Shown one piece after another: positions 17,072 through 24,233 of a stretch of 64,000 nt of DNA. Positions within the stretch are counted from its first letter, which is position 1, and every line of letters begins with the position of its first letter. Below the pieces are notes generated by a model that was not told the DNA's origin, searched no databases, and saw only the letters and a program-made list of their open reading frames with translations. The stretch comes from JAHDCJ01 sp039028895 (GTDB lineage: Bacteria > Bacteroidota > Bacteroidia > Chitinophagales > Saprospiraceae), in contig JBCCHF010000035.1 of assembly GCA_039028895.1 (NCBI GenBank), forward strand, positions 1 through 64,000, read 5' to 3'. A program made the translations under genes and the position numbers.

Positions 17072-17194
17072 TTAAGGATTAGACACCTTTAATCTTTTTT
17101 TCAGGACGCCATTAATATACCTCATTATTTTTATCAACATGAATGCACCGATTACCCAAATAATAGTTACAATTATTTTCTCTTGAATGCCCAT
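17072..17194 (-). CDS. Small single-span membrane protein, 40 residues
   Basis: ATG at 17194, stop at 17072-17074. The product MGIQEKIIVTIIWVIGAFM... has one hydrophobic span (about 8-22) followed by a strongly basic tail (KIMRYINGVLKKRLK). The positive-inside pattern fits a small membrane protein with its C-terminus in the cytoplasm. It is the only coding candidate in a 365-base gap between two minus-strand genes. No family recognised. It could be spurious, but composition and charge layout are gene-like. Confidence 0.45.
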   Translation of the reverse strand: MGIQEKIIVTIIWVIGAFMLIKIMRYINGVLKKRLKVSNP

Positions 17195-17249
17195 TTTACA
17201 CGTTTAGGAGATTCTTTGAAGTACTAAATCAACACTTTTTTGGTCGGCA

Positions 17250-18335
17250 CTATTTGCCAGGTTCAAATTTTTCAAAGCTGTTCCCCGTTAGTTTGTAAAC
17301 CCCGTCATTCCTTGTTCCCAACCAAATTGTACCGTTTTTATCTTCGTAAATTGAAACCAACAAAACACGCTCTTTCCCGTTGTGGATTTCCTGGTTTGAA
17401 AGCGTGATCCCATTATATCTCCAAATTCCACCCCGATAAGTTGTCATCCATAAATTACCTTTTTGATCGGTGGTACCAGAATTGAAATAAAGAATTTTAT
17501 CTTTTACCACGTCTCCAGGCAGGTTCACAGCCTTCACTTTTTCATATCCTTTGGGTAGATTCGGATTGATTTTGTACTTACTATAAAAGTTACTTAGCCA
17601 CATATAACCGTCTTTGTCCTGGATCATTGAACGTACACCAGGTACTCTGCCATCGGGAAGGGTCGAGAGTTCTTTCTCGCCAATCCATAAAAACGAGTTC
17701 CCATCATAGCGAAATGCGCCTGCATTTTCGGTGCCGAACCAGATATTTCCATTTTTGTCTTTGTCAATTCCATAAACAGAATAAGGATTAAAGGCCATTT
17801 CTTTAAGCGTAATATTTACGCCAAGTTTTAACAATAATGAATCTTGCTTTGGCAGCTTTAAATCGTGAAGCCGCTCCCCGTCAAAACGATATAAATAGTC
17901 GCCAATGCCATTAAACCATAGGTCCGTTGAGTTATTCTCCCAGGTGCTTTTCGACGTGTTCAGGACCTCTAGGGTGATTAATTCAGAACCGTTAAATTTG
18001 CTCACTCCTACAGGGGTTTCTATGAAAATATTTCCTTTATGGTCTTCTTGAATTCCTCGTATGGTATTATCCAGCAATCCTTCGTTTGTAGTCATCAGTT
18101 TCAGGGCCATACCATCATATTGATAAACGCCTTTACCGTTACTTCCAAACCAGTAATTTCCTTTAGAATCATGGAAGATCGCCCATATATCATTATCAAG
18201 TACAGTGACGAGTTGACCGATTTCACTAGGCTTAGTTTCAACCTGTATAGATTCAGGTTTTACTTGTCCTTTACAACAAATAAAGTTAATGGAGACCAGC
18301 GTAATTATTATTGCCTTTATTGAATTTATGTTCAT
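17250..18335 (-). CDS. Two-component-regulator propeller lipoprotein
   Basis: 361 residues with an N-terminal membrane-type signal ending in two cysteines (NFICCKG), probably a lipoprotein. The rest is built of Reg_prop blades: IWAIFHDSKGNYWFGSNGKGVYQYDG, IRGIQEDHKGNIFI, DKNGNIWFGTENAGAFRYDG, DKDGYMWLSN, DQKGNLWMTTYRGGIWRYNG and DKNGTIWLGTRNDGVYKLTG. In hybrid two-component systems such blades sense glycans in the periplasm; here no kinase follows, so it is a stand-alone propeller. It may sense or bind a ligand for another protein. Its neighbours are the esterase group. Confidence 0.85.
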   Translation of the reverse strand: MNINSIKAIIITLVSINFICCKGQVKPESIQVETKPSEIGQLVTVLDNDIWAIFHDSKGNYWFGSNGKGVYQYDGMALKLMTTNEGLLDNTIRGIQEDHKGNIFIETPVGVSKFNGSELITLEVLNTSKSTWENNSTDLWFNGIGDYLYRFDGERLHDLKLPKQDSLLLKLGVNITLKEMAFNPYSVYGIDKDKNGNIWFGTENAGAFRYDGNSFLWIGEKELSTLPDGRVPGVRSMIQDKDGYMWLSNFYSKYKINPNLPKGYEKVKAVNLPGDVVKDKILYFNSGTTDQKGNLWMTTYRGGIWRYNGITLSNQEIHNGKERVLLVSIYEDKNGTIWLGTRNDGVYKLTGNSFEKFEPGK

Positions 18336-18490
18336 GGCAGGTTTCTCTTTTACTGATTATGGCTGATATCTGGCAAAAGCCATATGTCAGTTGATAACTG
18401 TATTTCAGGTTGCCTATGTTTACTTCGTGCCAATTCCAGAAAATAATATTTTTCTATATTACTTTCTGCTCAAATTGGAAATTATCAATA

Positions 18491-18524
18491 GAAGCTGTCT
18501 CAAAAATGTTTTTGAGACAGCTTC
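18491..18524. repeat. Two IS5-type terminal inverted repeats joined head to head
   Basis: A 16-bp perfect inverted repeat (18491-18506 with 18509-18524) with a 2-base spacer. Each arm equals the terminal repeat of the IS/MITE family found at 46620, 51567-51728, 56251-56392 and 63235. TA precedes the left end. It reads as an element that lost its whole interior. It lies 17 bases before a gene start and may act as a hairpin there. Confidence 0.7.
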
Positions 18525-18541
18525 TTGTAAAATCCCAGACT

Positions 18542-18946
18542 ATGAAAAAAGTATCAGTCATTTTCTTTTGGTGTTTAACCACAATGTTGATTATGACATG
18601 TGGCTCTTCAAGGTTTGTACCTTCAGAAGATATGACTAAGTTAGACCTTCAGATAAAAGATTACGTGATTAAGCCAGGTCAAAAACTTTATTACGCAGCA
18701 AAGGTCCATGCTTCGGTTGGTAGTGCTGTGTCAGTATCAGTGGCAGATAAAACGATTGTCAAAATCGGCGATGAAATTTTCGAATATGATAACCCCAAAA
18801 ATGCAAAAATGCCTGGAGGAGACGCAGCAACCGAATATTATATTTTTGAGGGCGTGAAAAAAGGAGCAACTACGATACAGATTGACGAAGTTTTCAGAGG
18901 GGAAATTGAAGCCTCACATTCTATCAAGATTAATGTTGTTGAATAG
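18542..18946 (+). CDS. Lipoprotein, possibly chagasin-like beta fold
   Basis: 134 residues from ATG 18542. The longer frame to 18410 would read through the repeat and is rejected. The signal ends in the lipobox IMTC. The mature part is all-beta, with GGDAATEYYIFEGVKKGATTIQID resembling loop L4 and the following strands of chagasin-type (I42) cysteine-protease inhibitors. The NPTTGY and RPW signatures of real inhibitors are not visible, so inhibitor activity is doubtful. It is convergent with the cyclase gene ending at 18975. Confidence 0.65.
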   Translation: MKKVSVIFFWCLTTMLIMTCGSSRFVPSEDMTKLDLQIKDYVIKPGQKLYYAAKVHASVGSAVSVSVADKTIVKIGDEIFEYDNPKNAKMPGGDAATEYYIFEGVKKGATTIQIDEVFRGEIEASHSIKINVVE

Positions 18947-18974
18947 GCGAGGGGGTCGGTCTTTATATTTCATT

Positions 18975-20198
18975 TCAGGCTAATTTAAATACCCCGACCT
19001 CTTCTTCAATCCCTTTCAAAGGAACTTTCCCAAGGTCTTTTTCAAATTCTGGTTTTTTGGATAATGCATTATAGGTATTTGCCGAGACCAGGAATTGGCT
19101 CTGGTGTTTTTTATTGAGTTGCTCCACACGTGCAGCAATAATTACATGCTTACCTGTAAGTGAATAGAATCGTCTTGACTGATTGCCGACGTTACCTGCA
19201 ATCACTTTACCCGAATTGATCCCGATACCTACTTTGATGACCGGGATGACACCTTGTTCTCCTAGTTCGGTCACTTTATGGATCATTTCATATCCTGCAT
19301 TGACCGCACATTGTGCATGATTTTCTAAAATCTTTGGGGCTCCAAACACAGCCATAATCCCATCACCTAAGATCTGAAGAACAATGCCCTGGTGCTTTTT
19401 GACAATTTCAATCAGATTGCTGAAAACAGTATTCTGAAAAAGAGCAACTTCACTTGGTTCATGAGAATCAGCAAAAAGGGTAAAATCTCTAATATCCAAA
19501 AACATAATACTGACATCATATTGCTTGCTGTCCAGGTTGAAATCGCTGGAGATTAACTCTTCAGCAATTTCCTGGGATACCTGCTGGCCAAATAATGCCT
19601 CTACTTTTTTTAACATTATCGTGGTCTTTTCTTTTTCCTTTTTTAAAGTTTTCTCTGCTCTCATTGCAGCTTTAGAATAATAATTGATCAGCAATGAAAT
19701 TATAGTAATTGTGACTAAGGCACTTCCAAGGCTGCTGGAAATAAGCACTTCTTGTTCCAGTTCGTATGTACCCGTTTGGAAATTGTTGAATATGTAAACA
19801 TAACTGACCAACACAAGCGCCAACAAACAGAGTTGAAACCATGTTTTCCAGGCATGATTAAAAAAGGAAAGCCCTGCAAGGTAAATCAACCAGAAATGCG
19901 CTCCAAATGCCCACCCCAAATAATAGGTGCTGAGCACCTGGTGAGCAAGAAGTTCAAGAAATGCGATAAAAAAAGCCAGGTTGTGTCTGCCTGATCGATT
20001 TATGAAAAAGGCAATTGCAAAACTAGGGATACTGTAGACGAGGTTTATAAACGCCATTTCATCAATCCCCAGCATATTAAAGTTAAAGTAAGCTAAAATA
20101 TGACCAAAAAATCCAATGATGTATGCCCAGTGGGTAATTACATAGAACCTTTTATTCTCTTCATTTACATGAGCGGACTGAATGATCTTCTCTTTCAT
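18975..20198 (-). CDS. Membrane-anchored class III adenylate/guanylate cyclase
   Basis: 407 residues: six membrane spans (about 22-180), a coiled linker (KTLKKEKEKTTIMLKKVE), the cyclase transducer-like FGQQVSQEIAEELI, then a class III catalytic domain. Metal-binding Asp residues are present in FLDIRDFT and in LGDGIMAVFG. In the segment usually reading GDxVNxAARLE this protein has GKHVIIAARVE, so the adenine-contacting Asp is Lys and the transition-state Asn is Ile, while the Arg is kept. It may use another substrate, work poorly, or represent a subfamily. It should answer membrane or redox signals and make a cyclic nucleotide. Confidence 0.85.
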   Translation of the reverse strand: MKEKIIQSAHVNEENKRFYVITHWAYIIGFFGHILAYFNFNMLGIDEMAFINLVYSIPSFAIAFFINRSGRHNLAFFIAFLELLAHQVLSTYYLGWAFGAHFWLIYLAGLSFFNHAWKTWFQLCLLALVLVSYVYIFNNFQTGTYELEQEVLISSSLGSALVTITIISLLINYYSKAAMRAEKTLKKEKEKTTIMLKKVEALFGQQVSQEIAEELISSDFNLDSKQYDVSIMFLDIRDFTLFADSHEPSEVALFQNTVFSNLIEIVKKHQGIVLQILGDGIMAVFGAPKILENHAQCAVNAGYEMIHKVTELGEQGVIPVIKVGIGINSGKVIAGNVGNQSRRFYSLTGKHVIIAARVEQLNKKHQSQFLVSANTYNALSKKPEFEKDLGKVPLKGIEEEVGVFKLA

Positions 20199-20336
20199 GA
20201 TTGCGGTTATTGACCTTTAGTAAATAGAAATATACGTGGGCTCAGGATTAGCCATTAGCACAAACTGCATTTTGAATAACACAATTTGAGGAAATAACAG
20301 GGTTCGTTAGCATTCTATGCTACAATTTCAATCTTA

Positions 20337-20798
20337 TTATGTAGATCTGCTTATTCTTTTTTCGAACAGAATTTTTCTGACGCCAAAGTCAGTGTTCCAT
20401 TGTTTTATCTCCTTAAATCCCAGCTTTTTATATAATTCGGTAGCAGGTAGGTTTTTGACGCCCGTTTCAACAACAAAAAGGTTGGAATCAAAATTTTTGA
20501 AACTAAATTCTAACAACTTTCTCCCTATTCCGCGTCTGAAAAATTTTGGCTTTACGACCAGGCTGTTGATGTCTATATGCTTATCCGTTCGCTCAATTTC
20601 AATTACGCCCGCAAGTTCATCGTTTTCAAAATACCCATAGAAGCCGTTAGTGCTTTTGAGGTAGCTTTCAAGTGTTCTTTTAAGAGGTGGAAAGTCAATC
20701 GCACCTAAAAGTTCGGCTTCGACAGCATATGATAACTGGAAAACAACATGTATCTGAGTCGTTGTTTCTATATCATTGTTGGGAAGTTTTTTGATCAT
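20337..20798 (-). CDS. GNAT family N-acetyltransferase
   Basis: 153 residues with a full GNAT core: strand IDINSLVVKPKF, acetyl-CoA loop RRGIGRKLLEF (about residues 88-98), then LFVVETGVKNLPATELYKKLGFKEIKQW. Substrate unknown. Its ATG at 20798 overlaps the stop of the serine-hydrolase gene by one base (TAATG), so the two are translationally coupled and may act on linked substrates, although this coupling alone does not define a pathway. Confidence 0.88.
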   Translation of the reverse strand: MIKKLPNNDIETTTQIHVVFQLSYAVEAELLGAIDFPPLKRTLESYLKSTNGFYGYFENDELAGVIEIERTDKHIDINSLVVKPKFFRRGIGRKLLEFSFKNFDSNLFVVETGVKNLPATELYKKLGFKEIKQWNTDFGVRKILFEKRISRST

Positions 20799-21841
20799 TA
20801 TGACTTTTTTTGCCTTTTCAGAATTTTGGCAATTCTATTATTTATGATCTGTGATAAGTTCCAATTGTACAGTTTAGGGTCAGTGGTACTGTAAAACTGA
20901 ACAACTACAGCATCAAGATCTTTATGATATTTTGCGAAACTTTGGTACCCTGGAACCCAACCCGAATGTTCATACTTATAAATGGAGGAGTATACTTCCT
21001 GTTCTCCTGTTTCAAATAATGATCCATCATTCAATGCTCGCAGGAAAGTGCCCACATCTTCTGCTGTGGCAAGCATGCCATGTTCGTCTGCCTTCAAGTC
21101 AAAAGGATGTCCTACATGATAGCCGCTCATCACATCGTCCATATTCACATCATCTAGCGAAGCGAAGGTATTGTCAAGATTTAATGGACTTAGAATTTCT
21201 TCCTGAATGAAACGGAAGTTGCCATACCCTAATGCATCATCCATTATCTTATTGATTAACAGATAATTCGTATTACAATATTCATAGTCTTCACCGGGTT
21301 CAAAATTGGCTGGTTTGTCCATGATTAATGCAAGACTTTCTTCGTAGGTCTCTGTTGGGGCGCTCCAAAAATTCGGAGTGTCAGTAAAGTTGGGAATGCC
21401 ACTTCTATGCTGAACCATTAACCTCAATGTGATTATGTTGGCATTGTCGATTTTTCCTATAAGTTCTGGTAAATAATCGGCGATGGTTTTGTCAAGGGAA
21501 AGCCGCCCATCGCTTACCAATTTGGTGACAGCGACAGCATCATATAGCTTGCTTATACTAGCGATCTTAAATAATGCATGCGGATTGGCAGGTATCTCAG
21601 ATTCCCGATTATGCCAACCGGAAGCCAAATGTTGTGGCAGATGACCAGCCTGGTCCACATAAACAATCATGCCATCAAAACCATGGTCGATGGCTTGATC
21701 TACTTGCTTCTGAATTGTGTCAGGCAATGGAAGGGTCCATGCTTTAACCAAAAGCCAGGGGACAAAGAACAAGGAAGATACGCTTGCCAAAATGAATGCT
21801 ATTCTGAGAATTCGCGTTATTTGTTTTTTGGTTAAATTCAT
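20798..21841 (-). CDS. Serine hydrolase, beta-lactamase/D-Ala-D-Ala peptidase family
   Basis: 347 residues. An N-terminal membrane span (about 11-33) anchors it. The catalytic SxxK is SISK in LFKIASISKLYD (near 95) and the YxN motif is YCN in DYEYCNTNYLL (near 187). The third (K/H)-T/S-G motif appears as HSG near the C-terminus (YKYEHSGWVPGYQ). Class C beta-lactamase-like hydrolases of this sort cleave peptides, esters or D-amino-acid bonds. Substrate unknown; it is likely on the periplasmic side. Confidence 0.85.
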   Translation of the reverse strand: MNLTKKQITRILRIAFILASVSSLFFVPWLLVKAWTLPLPDTIQKQVDQAIDHGFDGMIVYVDQAGHLPQHLASGWHNRESEIPANPHALFKIASISKLYDAVAVTKLVSDGRLSLDKTIADYLPELIGKIDNANIITLRLMVQHRSGIPNFTDTPNFWSAPTETYEESLALIMDKPANFEPGEDYEYCNTNYLLINKIMDDALGYGNFRFIQEEILSPLNLDNTFASLDDVNMDDVMSGYHVGHPFDLKADEHGMLATAEDVGTFLRALNDGSLFETGEQEVYSSIYKYEHSGWVPGYQSFAKYHKDLDAVVVQFYSTTDPKLYNWNLSQIINNRIAKILKRQKKS

Positions 21842-21903
21842 TCAGAATAGATCATTTTTAAAGCAATAAAGGTGTTGATTTTGCCAGTATGGCTTGGTGG
21901 TTT

Positions 21904-22281
21904 CTACTTTTTTTCCTGACGCAAAATTTTCTCCATTTTACGGCCCCTTGCCAATTCATCAATCAGCTTTTCCATGCGTCTGCATTGTTTATATATCTCA
22001 AATTCGTCTTCTATTTCTTCAATTCGATAGCCGCAAACCACGCCTTTGATCATGTAGGCATTTGGATGTATTTGAGCCTTTTGAAATAACATTCTATAAG
22101 ATGCTTTTTCATCAATAAGTGCTTCCAGGCTATCCTGGTCAAGGCCGGTAAACCATTTTAGGACCTGGTCGAGTTCTTCTTTTGTTCTGCCATTTTTCTC
22201 CAATCTATTCAGGTATAATGGATAAATATCTCCAAATATCATATTGGCAACCTTTTCATTCTTTTCTGCAGTAACTTTCAT
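21904..22281 (-). CDS. DUF2200 family protein
   Basis: 125 residues, almost the whole protein matching the DUF2200 pattern: FGDIYPLYLNRLEKNGRTKEE, a W-x-TGLD core, NAYMIKGVVCGYRIEEIED and the C-terminal helix LIDELARGRKMEKILR. Members are small cytoplasmic proteins of unknown function found in many bacteria. No partner gene is evident; it stands 62 bases after the serine hydrolase in the other order. The family call is strong, the role unknown. Confidence 0.88.
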   Translation of the reverse strand: MKVTAEKNEKVANMIFGDIYPLYLNRLEKNGRTKEELDQVLKWFTGLDQDSLEALIDEKASYRMLFQKAQIHPNAYMIKGVVCGYRIEEIEDEFEIYKQCRRMEKLIDELARGRKMEKILRQEKK

Positions 22282-22401
22282 TCTTAATTTGATTTTGAAT
22301 TGATTTCATTGGTGCTCACAACGCCAGTATACCCTGAAGCGGAATGCAAGCGCTTAATAAAGTTAATTTTTTCGTCGGATAATTATGGTAATCAAAACGG
22401 A

Positions 22402-22434
22402 AAGCCGGCACCGAAATTAATCGATACCGGCCTT
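22402..22434 (-). terminator. Probable terminator downstream of the FISUMP gene
   Basis: An imperfect GC-rich stem (arms 22402-22413 and 22422-22434, AT loop) is followed on the minus strand by CCGTTTTG. It lies about 95 bases past the stop of the gene at 22527-23732. Confidence 0.4.
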
Positions 22435-22526
22435 CTTATTCAAAGGAGTTTATCTGCCCCTTTTCTATAGAAATGGTGTATTGTGTGCTTTAAGACCCTA
22501 ATTTAGGTCAGTTAAAAGCTTATTCA

Positions 22527-23732
22527 TTATTGAGTTAATTTCCAGGAAACATCACCTCTCCACACTTCATTGCCTACATTTTTTGTAGCCAGGAATACTA
22601 CAAAGCCTGAATGTCTTAAATAATGCCCTGGGTGTTCTACAGATTCGAAAGAGCTAAATTCGCCACTTGTGTTATCTGTTGCGAAGGCTTTAATATTCCT
22701 GAATGCAAATTCTTTGGCGGTTGCTTCATTGCCTGAGGAGATATGCCTGATATATATGTTTTTGTCACCTTTCTGACCAGTTGCAAGATAATACTGTCCA
22801 TCGCCAATGTTTTTTGCTCTAAAAGCATAGATATGACCACCAAGGTAATGGTCTTTTTCATCCATTGAATCGATATCCAGTATATGGCCATCTTTACCTT
22901 CTATTGTTTTTACACCAACGCCAGGTATTCTTTTTACTATCCTTACCATTACCTTGCTATTTGTCTTTGCGGCATTAGCGGCTTCTGCTCTATCAACGCC
23001 AAGGAACCATGAACCCTTGTCTTTTCCACCTTGAATTGAATGAGCAAGCATGTTGAACTCTTTTGCCCTAAGCTCAGTAGATTCTTCTGTTGATACTTCT
23101 TCCTTTATGCAGCGGACATACATGAATGTTCTTTTATCTTCCGGATTAAAATGGGTGCTCCCGTTACTATTGATTAGAAAAGCTTCTCCTTTATAATCGT
23201 CAACGCTGTTTGAAGACCAAAATTGAACAAAAGTTCCTTTTTTACCCGGGCCATAAGCGTCCGCGCGGCCAGCTATATAGGCAAAAGCTTTTTGGCCGTT
23301 ACTGGCATCCCTTGACTTCAGTGCTTTCCCGTTTTTTACCGTCAAGAGTGTTTCCCAGTCGGTTTTGGTCGCTATTCTAAATCCATTTGGACAAACATTG
23401 CAACTCGTAATGGCAGCATGGTTAAAAAGTACGCCTAACGGCTTGCCAGTGCCTGGGTCCTGATCATTCTTACCAGAATAATAGGTATACATGGGTTCAG
23501 TAAGGGATAAAAAATCACCATTGCTTGATGGGCTATTACCTAGCGTTACCTGCTTCAAATCCGGACATTGATTACAGGGTTGCTGGACATTTTCTTCCAA
23601 CCAAACCTGATTGCCAATTTTCATGGAATTGTAGGTGTTTCCGCAAGCATCTTTTACTGTCGTTTGGGCGAAGACGTTGCCCGTGAAAAAATAGATTGCT
23701 CCAATAGCAAAGATTAACTTTAGAGATTTCAT
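22527..23732 (-). CDS. Secreted FISUMP-domain protein
   Basis: 401 residues with a signal peptide ending NVFAQ. The N-terminal 210 residues form the Fibrobacter succinogenes major paralogous domain: DACGNTYNSMKIGNQVWLEENV, the C-x-x-C-P-x-G-F-R block (CNVCPNGFRIATKTDWETLL) and the closing YVRCIKE. The remaining 190 residues are a beta-rich extension with alternating strands and a LVMVR/GHIYAFRAKNIGDGQYYLATGQKGDKN pattern, possibly a lectin-like or beta-trefoil module. FISUMP proteins are secreted, of unknown function. It is transcribed from the region holding the operator-like repeats at 24092. Confidence 0.85.
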   Translation of the reverse strand: MKSLKLIFAIGAIYFFTGNVFAQTTVKDACGNTYNSMKIGNQVWLEENVQQPCNQCPDLKQVTLGNSPSSNGDFLSLTEPMYTYYSGKNDQDPGTGKPLGVLFNHAAITSCNVCPNGFRIATKTDWETLLTVKNGKALKSRDASNGQKAFAYIAGRADAYGPGKKGTFVQFWSSNSVDDYKGEAFLINSNGSTHFNPEDKRTFMYVRCIKEEVSTEESTELRAKEFNMLAHSIQGGKDKGSWFLGVDRAEAANAAKTNSKVMVRIVKRIPGVGVKTIEGKDGHILDIDSMDEKDHYLGGHIYAFRAKNIGDGQYYLATGQKGDKNIYIRHISSGNEATAKEFAFRNIKAFATDNTSGEFSSFESVEHPGHYLRHSGFVVFLATKNVGNEVWRGDVSWKLTQ

Positions 23733-23749
23733 TTTGATTCATTTAAAAA

Positions 23750-23872
23750 TTAAGCGCCTACTCTTGATAGGATTTTCGGCTTCCTCCTTTGAATAATTTG
23801 TTGTTCATCAATTCCACAGATTTTGAGTTTTTGCTGGAGTTCGATATGACGAGCAAGGTCGGATTCAGGCAT
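23750..23872 (-). CDS. Doubtful 40-codon reading frame, possible gene remnant
   Basis: The frame from ATG 23872 gives a charged peptide starting MPESDLARHIELQQKL and ending in a basic tail; the same frame is open without a start to about 23900. The composition looks protein-like. Its 3' end contains a 32-bp sequence that recurs at 47969-48000, so it may be the end of a decayed element or gene instead of a live small gene. Confidence 0.25.
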   Translation of the reverse strand: MPESDLARHIELQQKLKICGIDEQQIIQRRKPKILSRVGA

Positions 23873-24091
23873 AGCAATGCCATGCACATAATTTTCATTT
23901 GTGGCTAATCAAGTGATCCAATCATTGGATCCGAGTATCCTTAAATGTTGCTTTTAATCGACCTGGGCTCTTGTTAAGTTGTTTTGAAAACTTCCGAGCG
24001 CTATACTAAGTCGTCTGTTGAATTAATGAGTAGAACTGAGTTTACCGTTGTAATTGTTCTGGAGCAAATATGAGGCAGTTTCAACTACAAA

Positions 24092-24171
24092 TTCCCGTCA
24101 ACTTTGTACCATTTTCCGTCAAAAAGCCCATAGATAGGGCATTTCCCGTCAAATTTGCAGCATTTTCCGTC
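24092..24171. promoter_or_regulatory. Candidate operator: tandem 29-bp repeat with four CCGTC half-sites
   Basis: Two 29-bp direct repeats (24092-24120 and 24143-24171, three mismatches), 51 bases apart. CCGTC occurs at 24095, 24116, 24146 and 24167, i.e. 21, 30 and 21 bases apart, about two, three and two helical turns, so all lie on one DNA face. AraC-family proteins typically bind such repeated half-sites. The block lies between the stop of the hybrid regulator (24234) and the FISUMP gene (start 23732), roughly 360-440 bases upstream of the latter. Confidence 0.45.
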
Positions 24172-24233
24172 GAGGTATTCAGAAGGGTGCCATCTCGATA
24201 TGGCAATTCTTAGCTTATGGAATTGTTTTTGGT

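Noticed and set aside
18542..18946. Chagasin-type protease inhibitor as a firm call
   Set aside because: Only the beta pattern and a GG loop fit; the NPTTGY and RPW inhibitor motifs are missing.
24092..24171. Tandem repeats near 24.1 kb as a CRISPR array
   Set aside because: Only two copies of a 29-bp unit with an internal repeat and no regular spacers or cas genes; an operator is a better reading.
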